DNA of 64,000 nucleotides from WHSW01 sp963777775 (GTDB taxonomy: Bacteria > Actinomycetota > Thermoleophilia > Solirubrobacterales > 70-9), in contig CAVZRL010000005.1 in NCBI GenBank assembly GCA_963777775.1, positions 372,001-436,000 of the forward strand, given 5' to 3'. A program made the position numbers and the translations under genes. This document shows, piece by piece, positions 53,024-62,392 of the stretch (positions within the stretch are counted from its first letter, which is position 1; every line of letters begins with the position of its first letter). The notes beneath the pieces were generated by a model that saw only the letters and a program-made list of their open reading frames with translations, was not told the DNA's origin and searched no databases.

Positions 53024-53170
53024 GCAAAGCCTGCCGAGTTCCGCGTCACCGGACGCGGAAGCGGGGGAACCATTGGGACGGGGTCGAATCCCGTCCCAGG
53101 GGCGAATCGGGCCGACTGGCCCGTAGCGCCGCTCTTTCGGCGCAAGCCCGTCAGCTAACCCCGCAGGCGC
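53024..53170 (+). promoter_or_regulatory. Cyclic di-AMP riboswitch (ydaO/yuaA class)
   Basis: The conserved blocks of this class are present in order: GCCTGCCGAGTTCCGCG, GGACGCGGAAGCGGGGGAAC, GGGGCGAATCGGGCCG and AAGCCCGTCAGCTAACCCC, with outer stem GCCTGC (53029-53034) pairing GCAGGC (53163-53168). It ends about 20 bases before the M23 peptidase start. In actinobacteria this class often controls cell-wall hydrolases; ligand binding is expected from the class, and switching off expression at high c-di-AMP is the usual mode. Confidence 0.92.
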
Positions 53171-53191
53171 GAGGAAGAGAGGCCCGGACGG

Positions 53192-54346
53192 ATGCAGCCG
53201 GCGACGCCGAGGGGGCGCGGAGCGCGAAAACTGAGCGCAGCGGTCGCGGGGTTGGCGATCGCCTGCACGGCGGCGACCCAGGCCTCGGGCAGTGGCGGCG
53301 GCGGGGTCGCGACCGGCGACCCCCCGAAGCTGACCGGGGTGGTCTGCCTCGAGCAGTGCGCCGGGGTGCGCACGGCCGCCGTCGGGTCGGTGATCAGGCT
53401 CGACGGCAGCGACCTCGAGGGGGTCGACGCCGTCCGCCTCGCGGGTAACGGCGCCCGGGTCGAGGTCAACCCGCGCAAGGTCCGGGCCGGCTCGGTCGAG
53501 GCCAAGGTGCCCGAGGGCGCGGTCAGCGGCACGGTCAAGGTGAAGGCCTATGGCAGCCAGGCGGAGACGCCTCGGAACCAGCCGCTGGAGGTCGTCGCCA
53601 AGGACCAGATCCCCGCCGCCGGCGACTTCAAGCTGACCTCGGCCGAGGCGACGCCTCGGACGACCTTCTACGACGGTGTCGCGGCGCCAACGGTCACCTA
53701 CCTGTTCCAGGGCGGCGCGGCCACCGACGTACGGATCGAGGTCATCGACCCCGACACGCGAGAGGTGGTGCGGACCTGGGTCGACGAGGACGCCCAGCCC
53801 AGCACCCGGAACTCGACGCGCTGGAACGGGCGCACCGACGACGGGGCGCTGGCCGCCAACGGCGAGTACAAGTTCCGGATCGGCAGCGCCTCCGGCGGTG
53901 GCCTGGAAACGACGGCGAACTCGCGCTTCGGCTACTACAAGTTCCGCTTCCCACTCACCGCCAAGCACGGCTACGGCGACGGCTACGGTGCCGGCCGGGG
54001 CCACCAGGGCCAGGACGTGTTCGCGAAGTGCGGCGCGACGCTGCGCGCCGCGCGCGGCGGCCGGGTGCAGTGGAACAAGACCCACAGCGCGGCCGGCAAC
54101 TACCTGGTCATCGATGGCAAGGGGACACGGACGGACTTCATGTACGCCCACCTCAAGCATCGCTCGGCGCTGCAGCGCGGTGACCGGGTCCGCACCGGGC
54201 AGAAGATCGGCCTGGTCGGCGAGACCGGCAACGCGAGCGGCTGCCACCTGCACTTCGAGGCTTGGTCGGGGCCCGGCTGGTACGAGGGCGGGCACGCGCT
54301 CTCGTCGGTCACCCGGCTGCTCAAGGCCTGGGATCGCTGGAGCTGA
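53192..54346 (+). CDS. M23-family peptidase (LytM-type), riboswitch-controlled
   Basis: 384 residues: signal peptide, an IPT/TIG-like beta domain (about 45-125), a second beta domain with FlgD-like WNGRTDDGALAANGEYKFRI, and a C-terminal M23 domain. Zinc ligands are in GHQGQD and the second His of CHLHFEAW; YAHL supplies the other active-site His. It should cut peptide cross-links in peptidoglycan. GAGGAAGAGAGG precedes ATG 53192. Confidence 0.9.
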   Translation: MQPATPRGRGARKLSAAVAGLAIACTAATQASGSGGGGVATGDPPKLTGVVCLEQCAGVRTAAVGSVIRLDGSDLEGVDAVRLAGNGARVEVNPRKVRAGSVEAKVPEGAVSGTVKVKAYGSQAETPRNQPLEVVAKDQIPAAGDFKLTSAEATPRTTFYDGVAAPTVTYLFQGGAATDVRIEVIDPDTREVVRTWVDEDAQPSTRNSTRWNGRTDDGALAANGEYKFRIGSASGGGLETTANSRFGYYKFRFPLTAKHGYGDGYGAGRGHQGQDVFAKCGATLRAARGGRVQWNKTHSAAGNYLVIDGKGTRTDFMYAHLKHRSALQRGDRVRTGQKIGLVGETGNASGCHLHFEAWSGPGWYEGGHALSSVTRLLKAWDRWS

Positions 54347-54353
54347 GCGGGCG

Positions 54354-55178
54354 ATGCCGCGGGCGCTGGCGCTGGGCGCCGCCGTGGCGGCGCTCGCCGC
54401 CGGCTCGTTCTCCGCGGCGAGCGCTGCTTCGCCCGCCGGCGGCACGGGCGCCGGGTTCGAGCTCGAGCGGGCGCGGGCAAGCCCGGCGGTGGCGTTCTTC
54501 GACGGGCTGCGGGCGTTGCGCCTGCGCTACCGCTTTCGTGCCGAGCGCCGGCTCGATCTGCTGATCCGAGTCGTTCGCGCCGCCGACGGCAAGCCGGTCC
54601 GGCGGTGGCTCGCGGACGACGCCGCCCCCGGACGGATCCACGTTCGCCGCTGGGACGGTCGGCGAGCCGATGGCGGCGTACCTGCCGACGGCAGGTACCG
54701 GTTCCTCGTCGGCCCGCTCGGGCGCCGCGGCGCCGTCGCCGGTCGATTCGAGTTCCACGACCACCGCTTCCCGGTCGAGGGTCCTCATTCTTACGGCGAC
54801 CGGTTCGGCGAGCCGCGCAGCGGCGGGCGGGTGCACGAGGGACAGGACCTGCCCGCCCCGTGCGGCACGCCGCTGGTCGCGGCACGCGGCGGCCGGGTGC
54901 AGGCGCGCGGCTACAGCGAGGCCCTCTACGGTTACTGGGTCCTGATCGACGGGCGCGCCACCCGCGCCGACCACTTCTACGCGCACCTCGAGCGACCGAG
55001 CCCGCTCGCCGACGGCGATCGGGTCCGAACCGGGCAATCGGTGGGCGCGGTCGGCAAGACCGGCAATGCGCGCTCTGAGTTCTGCCAGCTTCACTTCGAG
55101 CTCTGGCCTGGCGGGTATCGCCGCGGTGTGCCTCACGACCCGTTCGCCCGTCTGCGCGCCTGGGACGCCTTCTCCTAG
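54354..55178 (+). CDS. M23-family peptidase homologue with altered HxH motif
   Basis: 274 residues with signal peptide, a FlgD-like beta domain (RRWDGRRADGGVPADGRYRF) and an M23 domain. The zinc residues HEGQD and the last His of CQLHFELW are kept, but the first His of HxH is Gln. The catalytic function may be reduced or the protein may act as a wall-binding partner. Seven bp separate it from the first M23 gene, so both are under the riboswitch. Confidence 0.85.
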   Translation: MPRALALGAAVAALAAGSFSAASAASPAGGTGAGFELERARASPAVAFFDGLRALRLRYRFRAERRLDLLIRVVRAADGKPVRRWLADDAAPGRIHVRRWDGRRADGGVPADGRYRFLVGPLGRRGAVAGRFEFHDHRFPVEGPHSYGDRFGEPRSGGRVHEGQDLPAPCGTPLVAARGGRVQARGYSEALYGYWVLIDGRATRADHFYAHLERPSPLADGDRVRTGQSVGAVGKTGNARSEFCQLHFELWPGGYRRGVPHDPFARLRAWDAFS

Positions 55179-55216
55179 ACGAGTGGCCGGTTCGCCTCGG
55201 GATTCGACCGGGTACC

Positions 55217-56608
55217 TTGACGCCCGTGACTGACGTCACCGCAGCTGCCGAAACGCGCAAGTACGGCAAATCGGCCGGTCTGCTGACGCTCGCTCTCGGC
55301 TCGGCGGGCCTGCTCGCGTACGCGTTCTTCTCCCTCGCCTCACACAGCCTCTCGCGCGAGGACTACGGCGAGATCGTGGTCCTCTGGTCGGTGGTCTTCG
55401 TGCTTGCCTCGACCCTGTTCCGCCCGATCGAACAGCTGCTCTCGCGGACGCTGGCCGAGCGCGAGCAGATCGGCGACGACACGGGGCGCGTGCTGCGCGT
55501 CGCCGCGACGATCCAGGCCGGCGTGACGCTGACGGCGGTGGTGGCGCTACTGCTCTTGCACGGGCCGATCACCGACAACCTGCTCGAGGGCGGCGAGGTC
55601 CTGTTCTGGGTCCTGATCGGCGCCCTGATCGGGTTCGGCGGCTCCTACTTCGCGCGCGGGTTCCTCGCCGGCCGGCGCCAGTTCGGGCTCTACGCGACGC
55701 TGCTGATCTTCGAGGGCAGCGCGAGGCTGCTGTTCGCGCTCGCGGTCGCGCTCGGGATCGCCGAAGGAATCGACGTGGTCGCGCTCGGGATCGCGGCGGC
55801 GCCGATCGCGAGCATGGCCGTGATGCCGTTCGCGATCAAGCACAGGCGCTCGCGCGCCAGCCTGGCGGGCACCGGCGAGGAAACCCTGTCGGGCGGCGCC
55901 GAACCCGAGTTCACCCTCTCGCGCGGCGGCGCGTTCGCCGCAGCGGTGCTGATCATGATGCTCAGCGAGCAGATCATGGTCAGTTCGGGGGCGCTGTTCG
56001 TGCGAGCCGCCGAAGGCGCCGCCGCCGCCGGATTCATCTTCAATGTGATGATGGTCGCGCGGGCGCCGCTCGTCCTCTTCCAGGCGATCGCCGCCAGCCT
56101 CCTCCCCCACCTGACCCGGCTGCGGGCGCGGGGAGATTCGACCGGTGCCGACGCCTTTCGGATGTCGGTCAACACGACCTTGCTGACAATCGTCGGCTTT
56201 GCGACCGCGACCACGCTCGGCGTGCTCGCGGTCGGTCCCGACGTGATGCAGCTCGCGTTCGGCGACAAGTTCACCTACGACCGGGCCGGACTGGCGATCG
56301 TCGCGGTCGGGATGGGCTTCTACCTGTCAGCCGCAGCGCTCAACCAAGCGGCCCTGGCACAAGGCCAGGCGCGGCGGGCGGCGCTCTGCTGGCTCTCGTG
56401 CGCGGTCGCGTTCGTGGTCTGGAACCTGGTCGCGCCGCTGGACCCCTACCGGACGGTCGAGGTCGGGTTCATGGGCGCGGCAGCGCTGCTCTCGTGCCTG
56501 CTCTACGCCCTCTACGCGCAGCCGCACCCCGTCGCGGCGGACTCGGTCGAGCCCGGCTCACCACACGAGATCGAAGCCCGCCTGGCGGCGGCGGACGAGA
56601 TCGGATAA
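55217..56608 (+). CDS. Oligosaccharide flippase-like membrane protein
   Basis: 463 residues with 12-14 helices, polysaccharide biosynthesis/MATE-like (MOP superfamily): LLAYAFFSLASHSLSREDYG at the start, a cytosolic linker near residues 210-235 and a second bundle. It likely moves a lipid-linked glycan across the membrane. TTG 55217 or GTG 55226 are both possible starts. Confidence 0.78.
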   Translation: MTPVTDVTAAAETRKYGKSAGLLTLALGSAGLLAYAFFSLASHSLSREDYGEIVVLWSVVFVLASTLFRPIEQLLSRTLAEREQIGDDTGRVLRVAATIQAGVTLTAVVALLLLHGPITDNLLEGGEVLFWVLIGALIGFGGSYFARGFLAGRRQFGLYATLLIFEGSARLLFALAVALGIAEGIDVVALGIAAAPIASMAVMPFAIKHRRSRASLAGTGEETLSGGAEPEFTLSRGGAFAAAVLIMMLSEQIMVSSGALFVRAAEGAAAAGFIFNVMMVARAPLVLFQAIAASLLPHLTRLRARGDSTGADAFRMSVNTTLLTIVGFATATTLGVLAVGPDVMQLAFGDKFTYDRAGLAIVAVGMGFYLSAAALNQAALAQGQARRAALCWLSCAVAFVVWNLVAPLDPYRTVEVGFMGAAALLSCLLYALYAQPHPVAADSVEPGSPHEIEARLAAADEIG

Positions 56609-56680
56609 AGCGGCTGAGCTTCCCGACCAGCCGGCTCAGTTCCCACCCCGCACGCCCGGACGCGAAAGCAGCATCAGAAG

Positions 56681-56709
56681 CCCGCGGCGCAGCCGCGGGC
56701 AATTTATTC
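56681..56709. terminator. Hairpin between the flippase and guaA
   Basis: GCCCGCGGC / GCCGCGGGC form a perfect 9-bp stem with a 3-base loop at 56681-56701, followed on the plus strand by AATTTATT. It lies between convergent genes and could stop both transcripts, best the plus-strand one. Confidence 0.65.
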
Positions 56710-56736
56710 AGGCGAGAGCGGAGGACGTGGCGGGAG

Positions 56737-58374
56737 TTATTCCCACTCGATTGTCGCCGGGGGCTTGGAGGAGAGGTCGAGGGCGACGCGGTTGACGTGC
56801 GGGACCTCGTTGATGATCCGGCTCGAGACCCGCTCGAGCAGGTCGTATGGCAGGCGGGCCCAATCCGCGGTCATCGCGTCCTGGGAGGTGACGGCGCGGA
56901 TCACGATCGGATAAGCGTAGGTGCGGCCGTCGCCCTGGACTCCGGTCGAGCGCACGACCGGCAGCACGCAAAACGACTGCCAGAGGTCGCGGTACAGCCC
57001 CGCCGCGCGGACCTCCTCCTGGAGGATCGCATCGGCCTCGCGCAGGATCTCGAGCCGCTCGCGGTTGACCTCGCCGCCGACGATCCGGATCGCCAGGCCC
57101 GGCCCCGGGAACGGCTGGCGCCAGACCACGCGCTCGGAGAGCCCGAGCTCGCCGGCGACGGCGCGAACCTCGTCCTTGAACAGCATCCGCAGCGGCTCGA
57201 CGAGATCGAGCCCGAGGTCCTCCGGCAGGCCGCCGACGTTGTGGTGGGACTTGATCGTGTCCGCGGCGCGGCCGTCGCCGCCGGACTCGATCACGTCCGA
57301 GTAGAGCGTGCCCTGGACCAGGAAGCGCACCCCCTCGAGCCTCTCCGCCTCGGCCTCGAAGACGCGGATGAACTCCTCGCCGATGATCATCCGCTTGCGC
57401 TCTGGATCGTCGACCCCCGCAAGCCGGGCGAGGAACCGCTCCTCGGCGTCGACGTGCACCAGGTTGACCCCGAGCTCGCGCATCGCGGCCACCACCTGCT
57501 CGGCCTCGTTCTTGCGCATCAGGCCATGGTCGACGAGCACGCAGGTGAGCTGGTCGCCGACCGCCCGGTGCACGAGCGCGGCCGCGGTCGCCGAATCGAC
57601 CCCGCCCGAGAGCCCGCAGAGCACTCCCGCCTCTCCGACCGCGGCGCGGATTCGAGCGACCTGCTCGTCGATCACCGACGCAGGCGACCAGTGCTGCTCG
57701 CAGCCTGAGATCTCTCGCAGGAACCGCTCCAGGATCTGCTGCCCGTAGGGCGTGTGGACGACCTCCGGATGGAACTGGATCCCGTAAAGCCCGCGTTCCG
57801 CGTGCTCGAGCGCGGCAACCGGCGAGCCGGGACTCGAGGCGAGCGCGGTGAACCCCTCCGGCGCCTCGAACACGCAGTCGCGATGGCTCATCCAGCATTG
57901 CTGCTCCGGTGGCGTCCCGGCGAGCAGCCTGCCGCCGTCGCCGGCGAGGGTGAGCTCGGTGCGGCCGAACTCGCCCGATTCCGCGCCCTCGACCCGCCCG
58001 CCGAGCTCGAGCACCATCGCCTGCATCCCGTAGCAGATCCCCAGCACCGGGATCCCGAGCTCGAGCAGCTCGTGGCGCAACCGCGGCGCCCCCTCGGAAT
58101 AAACCGACGCCGGGCCGCCGGAGAGCACGAGGGCGCGCGGCGAGCGTGCCCGGATCGCGTCCAGCCCGAGATCGTGGGGCAGCAGCTCGGCGAACACTCC
58201 GCATTCACGAATCCGGCGCGCGATCAGCTGCGAGTACTGACCGCCGAAGTCGAGCACCAGCACCTCCTCGTGCGCGGTCGCGGCGTCCGGGCCGTGGCCG
58301 TCCGCCCCCCGCTCTGCCTGCAGGGCGCTCGCCGCGGTCGGTGCGTCCGAGACCGCGGCCGCGCGCTCAGTCAT
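56737..58374 (-). CDS. guaA: GMP synthase (glutamine-hydrolysing)
   Basis: 545 residues. Glutamine amidotransferase domain: nucleophile Cys in GICYGMQAM, His and Glu in GIQFHPEVVHT. ATP-pyrophosphatase domain: GLSGGVDSATAA. C-terminal dimer domain ends KPPATIEWE as in all GuaA. A 38-residue N-terminal extension precedes VLVLDFGGQYSQLIARRIRE. It overlaps the upstream guaB3 gene by 8 bp. Confidence 0.96.
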   Translation of the reverse strand: MTERAAAVSDAPTAASALQAERGADGHGPDAATAHEEVLVLDFGGQYSQLIARRIRECGVFAELLPHDLGLDAIRARSPRALVLSGGPASVYSEGAPRLRHELLELGIPVLGICYGMQAMVLELGGRVEGAESGEFGRTELTLAGDGGRLLAGTPPEQQCWMSHRDCVFEAPEGFTALASSPGSPVAALEHAERGLYGIQFHPEVVHTPYGQQILERFLREISGCEQHWSPASVIDEQVARIRAAVGEAGVLCGLSGGVDSATAAALVHRAVGDQLTCVLVDHGLMRKNEAEQVVAAMRELGVNLVHVDAEERFLARLAGVDDPERKRMIIGEEFIRVFEAEAERLEGVRFLVQGTLYSDVIESGGDGRAADTIKSHHNVGGLPEDLGLDLVEPLRMLFKDEVRAVAGELGLSERVVWRQPFPGPGLAIRIVGGEVNRERLEILREADAILQEEVRAAGLYRDLWQSFCVLPVVRSTGVQGDGRTYAYPIVIRAVTSQDAMTADWARLPYDLLERVSSRIINEVPHVNRVALDLSSKPPATIEWE

Positions 58375-59572
58375 CCGAGACGGCGACTCCGGTCGCGACG
58401 CGAGCGCGCCCGTTGGAGCCCATACCCACGGATTGCTGGCGCTGCAGCTGCTTGCCCTCGGTCTGCAGCGAGGGCGCGATCATCACCTCGGCACGCTGGA
58501 AGTCGCGGATGTCCTCATAGCCGCAGGTCGCCATCGACGTGCGCAGGGCCCCGACCAGGTTGAAGGTGCCGTCGTTCTCCTGCGCCGGCCCGAGCACGAT
58601 CTCCTCCAGGGTCCCGTCCTGCTCGGTCGCGACCCGGGTGCCGCGCGGAAGCGACGGGTGAAAGGTGGCCATGCCCCAATGAAAGCCGCGCCCGGGAGCC
58701 TGCTTCGCACGCGCCAGCGGCGAGCCGATCATCACCGCGTCGGCGCCGCATGCGATCGCCTTCGAGATGTCGCCGCCCGTGCGCATGCCGCCGTCGGCGA
58801 TCACGTTGCTGTACTCGCCGGTCTCGAGCATGTGCTGCGCGCGGGCGGCGGCGACGTCGGCGATCGCGGTCGCCTGCGGGACCCCGAGGCCGAGCACGCC
58901 ACGGGTCGTGCAGGCGGCGCCCGGGCCGACCCCGACCAGCACCCCGACGGCGCCGGTCCGCATCAGGTGCAACCCGGTCGCGTAGGAGGCACAGCCGCCG
59001 ACGATGCACGGAACCGGGACCTGGGCGATGAACTCCTTTAAGTTCAGCGGCTCGGACTTCGAGGAGACGTGCTCGGCGGAGATCACCGTGCCCTGGATGA
59101 CGAGGATGTCGAGCCCCGCCTCGAGGGCGACCTCGTAGTTCTCGCGCACCCGCTGAGGGGTCAGCGACCCGGCCGCGACCGCACCGCCGGCCTTGATCTC
59201 CTCGACCCGCTGAGCGATCAGGGCCGGCTGTAGCGGCGCCTCGTAGACCTCCTGCAGCTTGCGCGTGGCCAGCTCGGGCTCGGCCGCGGCGATCTCGGCC
59301 AGCCGCTCCTCGGCGTCCTCGTAGCGGGACCAGATCCCTTCCAGATTGAGCACCCCGAGGCCGCCGAGCCGGCCGAGCTCGATCGCGGTCGCGGGGCTGA
59401 CCACGCCGTCCATCGCGGAGGCAAGCAGCGGGAGCTCGAAGCGATACGGGCCCAGCGTCCAGGAGACGTCGACGTCGTCAGGGTCTCGGGTGCGCCGTGA
59501 GGGCACGATCGCGATGTCGTCGAACCCGTAGGCCCGCCTGCCCTTCTTGCCGCGCCCGATCTCTACTTCCAT
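58367..59572 (-). CDS. guaB3: GuaB3-family IMP dehydrogenase-related protein
   Basis: 401 residues. TIM barrel without CBS domains; GPGAACTTRGVLGLGVPQ holds the loop Cys, and ADGGMRTGGDISKAIACGAD the phosphate site. It matches the GuaB3 group typical of actinobacteria and cyanobacteria; purine nucleotide oxidation or reduction is expected. Directly upstream of guaA, so it may provide or recycle XMP/IMP. Confidence 0.92.
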   Translation of the reverse strand: MEVEIGRGKKGRRAYGFDDIAIVPSRRTRDPDDVDVSWTLGPYRFELPLLASAMDGVVSPATAIELGRLGGLGVLNLEGIWSRYEDAEERLAEIAAAEPELATRKLQEVYEAPLQPALIAQRVEEIKAGGAVAAGSLTPQRVRENYEVALEAGLDILVIQGTVISAEHVSSKSEPLNLKEFIAQVPVPCIVGGCASYATGLHLMRTGAVGVLVGVGPGAACTTRGVLGLGVPQATAIADVAAARAQHMLETGEYSNVIADGGMRTGGDISKAIACGADAVMIGSPLARAKQAPGRGFHWGMATFHPSLPRGTRVATEQDGTLEEIVLGPAQENDGTFNLVGALRTSMATCGYEDIRDFQRAEVMIAPSLQTEGKQLQRQQSVGMGSNGRARVATGVAVSDD

Positions 59573-59602
59573 GAACCCTGAAACCTACGCTTGCTCGCGG
59601 AC

Positions 59603-59626
59603 GAAAAAGGCCCCTCTCTCGGGGCC
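59603..59626 (-). terminator. Rho-independent terminator of pfkB
   Basis: On the minus strand GGCCCC-GAGAGA-GGGGCC (59626-59609) is followed by TTTTT (59608-59604), a classical intrinsic terminator after the pfkB stop and before guaB3. Confidence 0.85.
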
Positions 59627-59720
59627 GATCCGACCGCAGTTTGCGGCTTGGCGGCCCCGCTCAGCGAGGCCTCGGCGATGATAACAGCGGTCAACCCCCG
59701 GCCCGGCGACCGTCGCGGGG

Positions 59721-60680
59721 TCACGGAACCCCGGCCGGGATCTCAAGCTCGCTGACCTCGACCCGGCCGAGCAGCCGCTCGGCCTCGCGCCGGTCCAGCG
59801 TCCCGGCGCCAAAGTGCTGAGTCGACTCGGCGCCGCAGGCGACGCCTAAGGCGAGGCACTCGCCCGGCGCAGCGCCCTCGTGGCGGGCCGCAACGTATCC
59901 GGCCAGAAAGCTGTCCCCCGAACCGACCGTCGCAACCGGCTCAAGCTGCTCGATCCTTGCCTCCAGGCGCTGCCGCTCGGCGCCCTCGCCGACGATCGCG
60001 ACGCAACCGGTCTCGGTGGTAATGATCGCCTCCCCCGCGCCCATCTCGAGCAGGCCGGTGAGCCCGAGCGCGAGGTCGTCCGCGTCGTTGAACTCGTGCC
60101 CGACCGCCTCCTCGGCTTCGACCACGTTCGGGGCGACGACGGCGGGTCCGGCGCGGAGGCCGGCGCGCATCTGCTCGCCGGCGGCGTCGAGCACGGTCAG
60201 CACCCCGAGCCCGCGCAGGGCGACGACCAGCCGCGCGTAGAGGTCGTCCGGCGTGCCGGGAGGAACGCTGCCGGCGAGGACGCAGGCCGAGGCTCCCTGG
60301 GCCAGGTAGAGCAGCCGCTCTACGAACAGCTCGATCTCCTCGGCGGAGACGTCGGGCCCGCGGTCGTTGATCTCGGTCTGCTCGCCGGAGGTGGGATCGA
60401 TCACCGCGAGGTTGGTTCGAGACTCGCCCGCGATCCGGGTGAACTCGGCGAGCACCGACTCGGCCCGCAGCTGCTCGACCAGCCGCGTCCCCGTCGCGCC
60501 TCCGGCAAGCCCGGCGGCGATCACCGGCTTGCCGAGCAGGCGCAGGGCGCGGGCCACGTTGACGCCCTTGCCCCCCGCGGTCGATCGTGTCTCGACCGCG
60601 CGATGGCGCTGACCGAGGCGGAAGTTCGGGACCGCGATCGTGCGGTCGATCGCGGCGTTGAGGGTGACGGTCAGGATCAC
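59721..60680 (-). CDS. PfkB-family kinase, 1-phosphofructokinase-like
   Basis: 319 residues. STAGGKGVNVARALRLLG and TVGSGDSFLAGYVAA (anion hole and catalytic Asp) define the PfkB ribokinase fold; TLNAAIDRTIAVPNF is the start typical of 1-phosphofructokinase/tagatose-6-phosphate kinase. No PTS gene lies nearby, so the sugar phosphate is uncertain. GTG start at 60680. Confidence 0.87.
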   Translation of the reverse strand: MILTVTLNAAIDRTIAVPNFRLGQRHRAVETRSTAGGKGVNVARALRLLGKPVIAAGLAGGATGTRLVEQLRAESVLAEFTRIAGESRTNLAVIDPTSGEQTEINDRGPDVSAEEIELFVERLLYLAQGASACVLAGSVPPGTPDDLYARLVVALRGLGVLTVLDAAGEQMRAGLRAGPAVVAPNVVEAEEAVGHEFNDADDLALGLTGLLEMGAGEAIITTETGCVAIVGEGAERQRLEARIEQLEPVATVGSGDSFLAGYVAARHEGAAPGECLALGVACGAESTQHFGAGTLDRREAERLLGRVEVSELEIPAGVP

Positions 60681-60737
60681 TCCGACCTAGGCTAGATGGT
60701 TGAACCCGAATTGACGTGCACCCGGGGGATCAATCGT

Positions 60738-61994
60738 CTAGGTCGGTTGGCTGCGCCGGTCGTAGAGGGCCACGGCGCCGGTGAACAGCAACGCGAGCAG
60801 GAGGACCGCCGCCGCCCAGGCGACCGCGCGCGGCCCCGGGACCGCACCGTCGACCCGTTCCAGCACGGTCGGGGCGGCGATCGAGCGCGCCGCCGCGAGC
60901 GGTACCCGCGCGGCGGGCTTGCCGTCGATCGTCACCGTCGCAAGCCCGAGCCGCTCGCCGCGGTCGACCGGCCCTTCGACCTCGGCCGGTGCGTCGACCT
61001 CCGTTTCGATCCGCTGGTCCTCGCGAATCGTCAGTCGCAGATCGCGGACCGGTGCCAGGACCAGCCGCTGGTCTCGAAACCGGACCGGGACGCTGGCCAC
61101 TCGTTCCCCGCGCTGCAGGACGTCGTCACGACGGTAGAGCGAGAAGCCGTACTCGAGCAGCTCGAGGGTCGCGGCGTCACGCTCGGACTCGGTTCCGGCG
61201 CCGAGCACCGCCGAGACCAGTTCCACTCCCTCACGCTCGGCCGAGGCGACGAGCACGTTGCCGGCTCCGAGCGTGTAGCCGGTCTTGACGCCGGTCACGA
61301 ACGGAACCGTGCGGACCAGGGTGTTGCGGTTGACCACCGTCCGCTGACGCGCGCCGCTGCTCAGGGTCGCCTGCGGGGCGTCGAAGAGCTGCCGGAAGAA
61401 CTCGTCGCGGCGCAGCTTTAGCGTCAGCTCGACCAGGTCGCGGGCACTGGAGAAGTTGCCGGCCTCGTCGAGCCCGATCGGGTTCGCGTAGGCAGTGTGA
61501 TCGAGGTCGAGGCGGCGTGCCGTGCGGTTCATGCGGCGCACGAACGCCGGCTCGGACCCGGCCGAGACCTCGGCCAGGGCCTGCGCTGCGTCGTTGCCGG
61601 AGGCGAGGATCAGGCCGTAGAGCAGGTCACGGACCGCGATCTTCTCGCCCGCGACGAGCCCGAGCAGCGACTCGGCGGACGACACGGGAGCGTAGGCGGG
61701 CGCGACCACGGTCTCGTCGAGGCCGAGCGCCCGGCGGGCGACGTAGGCGGTCATCAGCTTCGTGGTCGAGGCGACCGGGTAGGAGGTGTCGGGCCGGTGG
61801 GCCGCGAGCAGCTCGCCGTCGCGGGCATCGACGAGGGCCCAGGCGCGCGCCGCTGGCTCGGGCTGCTTTTCTGCCCCCCGGGCCGGCGCGGCGCCGAGCA
61901 CGGCCAGCGCGACTGCGACCGCAGCCGCGAGCGCCCGTCTCCGGACGGCTAGTCGGCCAGCGCCTTGCAGCCGTCGACGACCAGATCGACACAC
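60738..61994 (-). CDS. dacA: D-alanyl-D-alanine carboxypeptidase (S11)
   Basis: About 418 residues: signal peptide, SxxK as STTK (PVASTTKLMTAYVA), SGN (ILASGNDAAQAL) and KTG (TGVKTGYTLG). A C-terminal beta domain and a final membrane helix anchor it. It trims the terminal D-Ala of peptidoglycan stems. The start is uncertain: GTG 61994, 46 bp inside the LysM gene, is the only GTG/ATG/TTG before the signal peptide. Confidence 0.9.
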   Translation of the reverse strand: MCRSGRRRLQGAGRLAVRRRALAAAVAVALAVLGAAPARGAEKQPEPAARAWALVDARDGELLAAHRPDTSYPVASTTKLMTAYVARRALGLDETVVAPAYAPVSSAESLLGLVAGEKIAVRDLLYGLILASGNDAAQALAEVSAGSEPAFVRRMNRTARRLDLDHTAYANPIGLDEAGNFSSARDLVELTLKLRRDEFFRQLFDAPQATLSSGARQRTVVNRNTLVRTVPFVTGVKTGYTLGAGNVLVASAEREGVELVSAVLGAGTESERDAATLELLEYGFSLYRRDDVLQRGERVASVPVRFRDQRLVLAPVRDLRLTIREDQRIETEVDAPAEVEGPVDRGERLGLATVTIDGKPAARVPLAAARSIAAPTVLERVDGAVPGPRAVAWAAAVLLLALLFTGAVALYDRRSQPT

Positions 61995-62341
61995 GAGCCG
62001 ACCTGGATCAGCTGCGGATCGAGGTTCGGGTTGAGCTCGGTCAGCTCGTCGATCGGGATGCAGGTGCGGTCGGCGACGATGCTCAGGTCCTCGCCCGGCT
62101 CGATCACGAAGTAGCCGTTCTCGACCGCGCTCTCGGCCTCCGGTTGGCAGCCCTCGGTCGACGCCGTCCGGTCGCGCTCGCCCCGGTCCCTGCCCTTCCC
62201 GTCGTCGCCGTCCAGCGTTCCCGTGATCAGCAGGATGATGGCTCCAGCGACGATCAGGAGCGCCAGTGGCGCGAGGATGCGTGCCGTCCAGTTCGACGGC
62301 CTGCCGTCCTGCGAGCCACGCTCGCTCCCCGGATCCGACAT
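61949..62341 (-). CDS. Membrane-anchored LysM-domain protein
   Basis: 130 residues: cytosolic tail, one helix (about 25-42), a charged linker and a LysM-type module GYFVIEPGEDLSIVADRTC followed by ELNPNLDPQLIQVGSCVDL, with three or four Cys that could form disulfides. LysM modules bind N-acetylglucosamine polymers, so wall attachment next to dacA fits. Confidence 0.82.
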   Translation of the reverse strand: MSDPGSERGSQDGRPSNWTARILAPLALLIVAGAIILLITGTLDGDDGKGRDRGERDRTASTEGCQPEAESAVENGYFVIEPGEDLSIVADRTCIPIDELTELNPNLDPQLIQVGSCVDLVVDGCKALAD

Positions 62342-62392
62342 GGAGCGGGAGATCGTAGGGCCAATTTCCGCTGCCGGCTGCCGGCACGGCGG

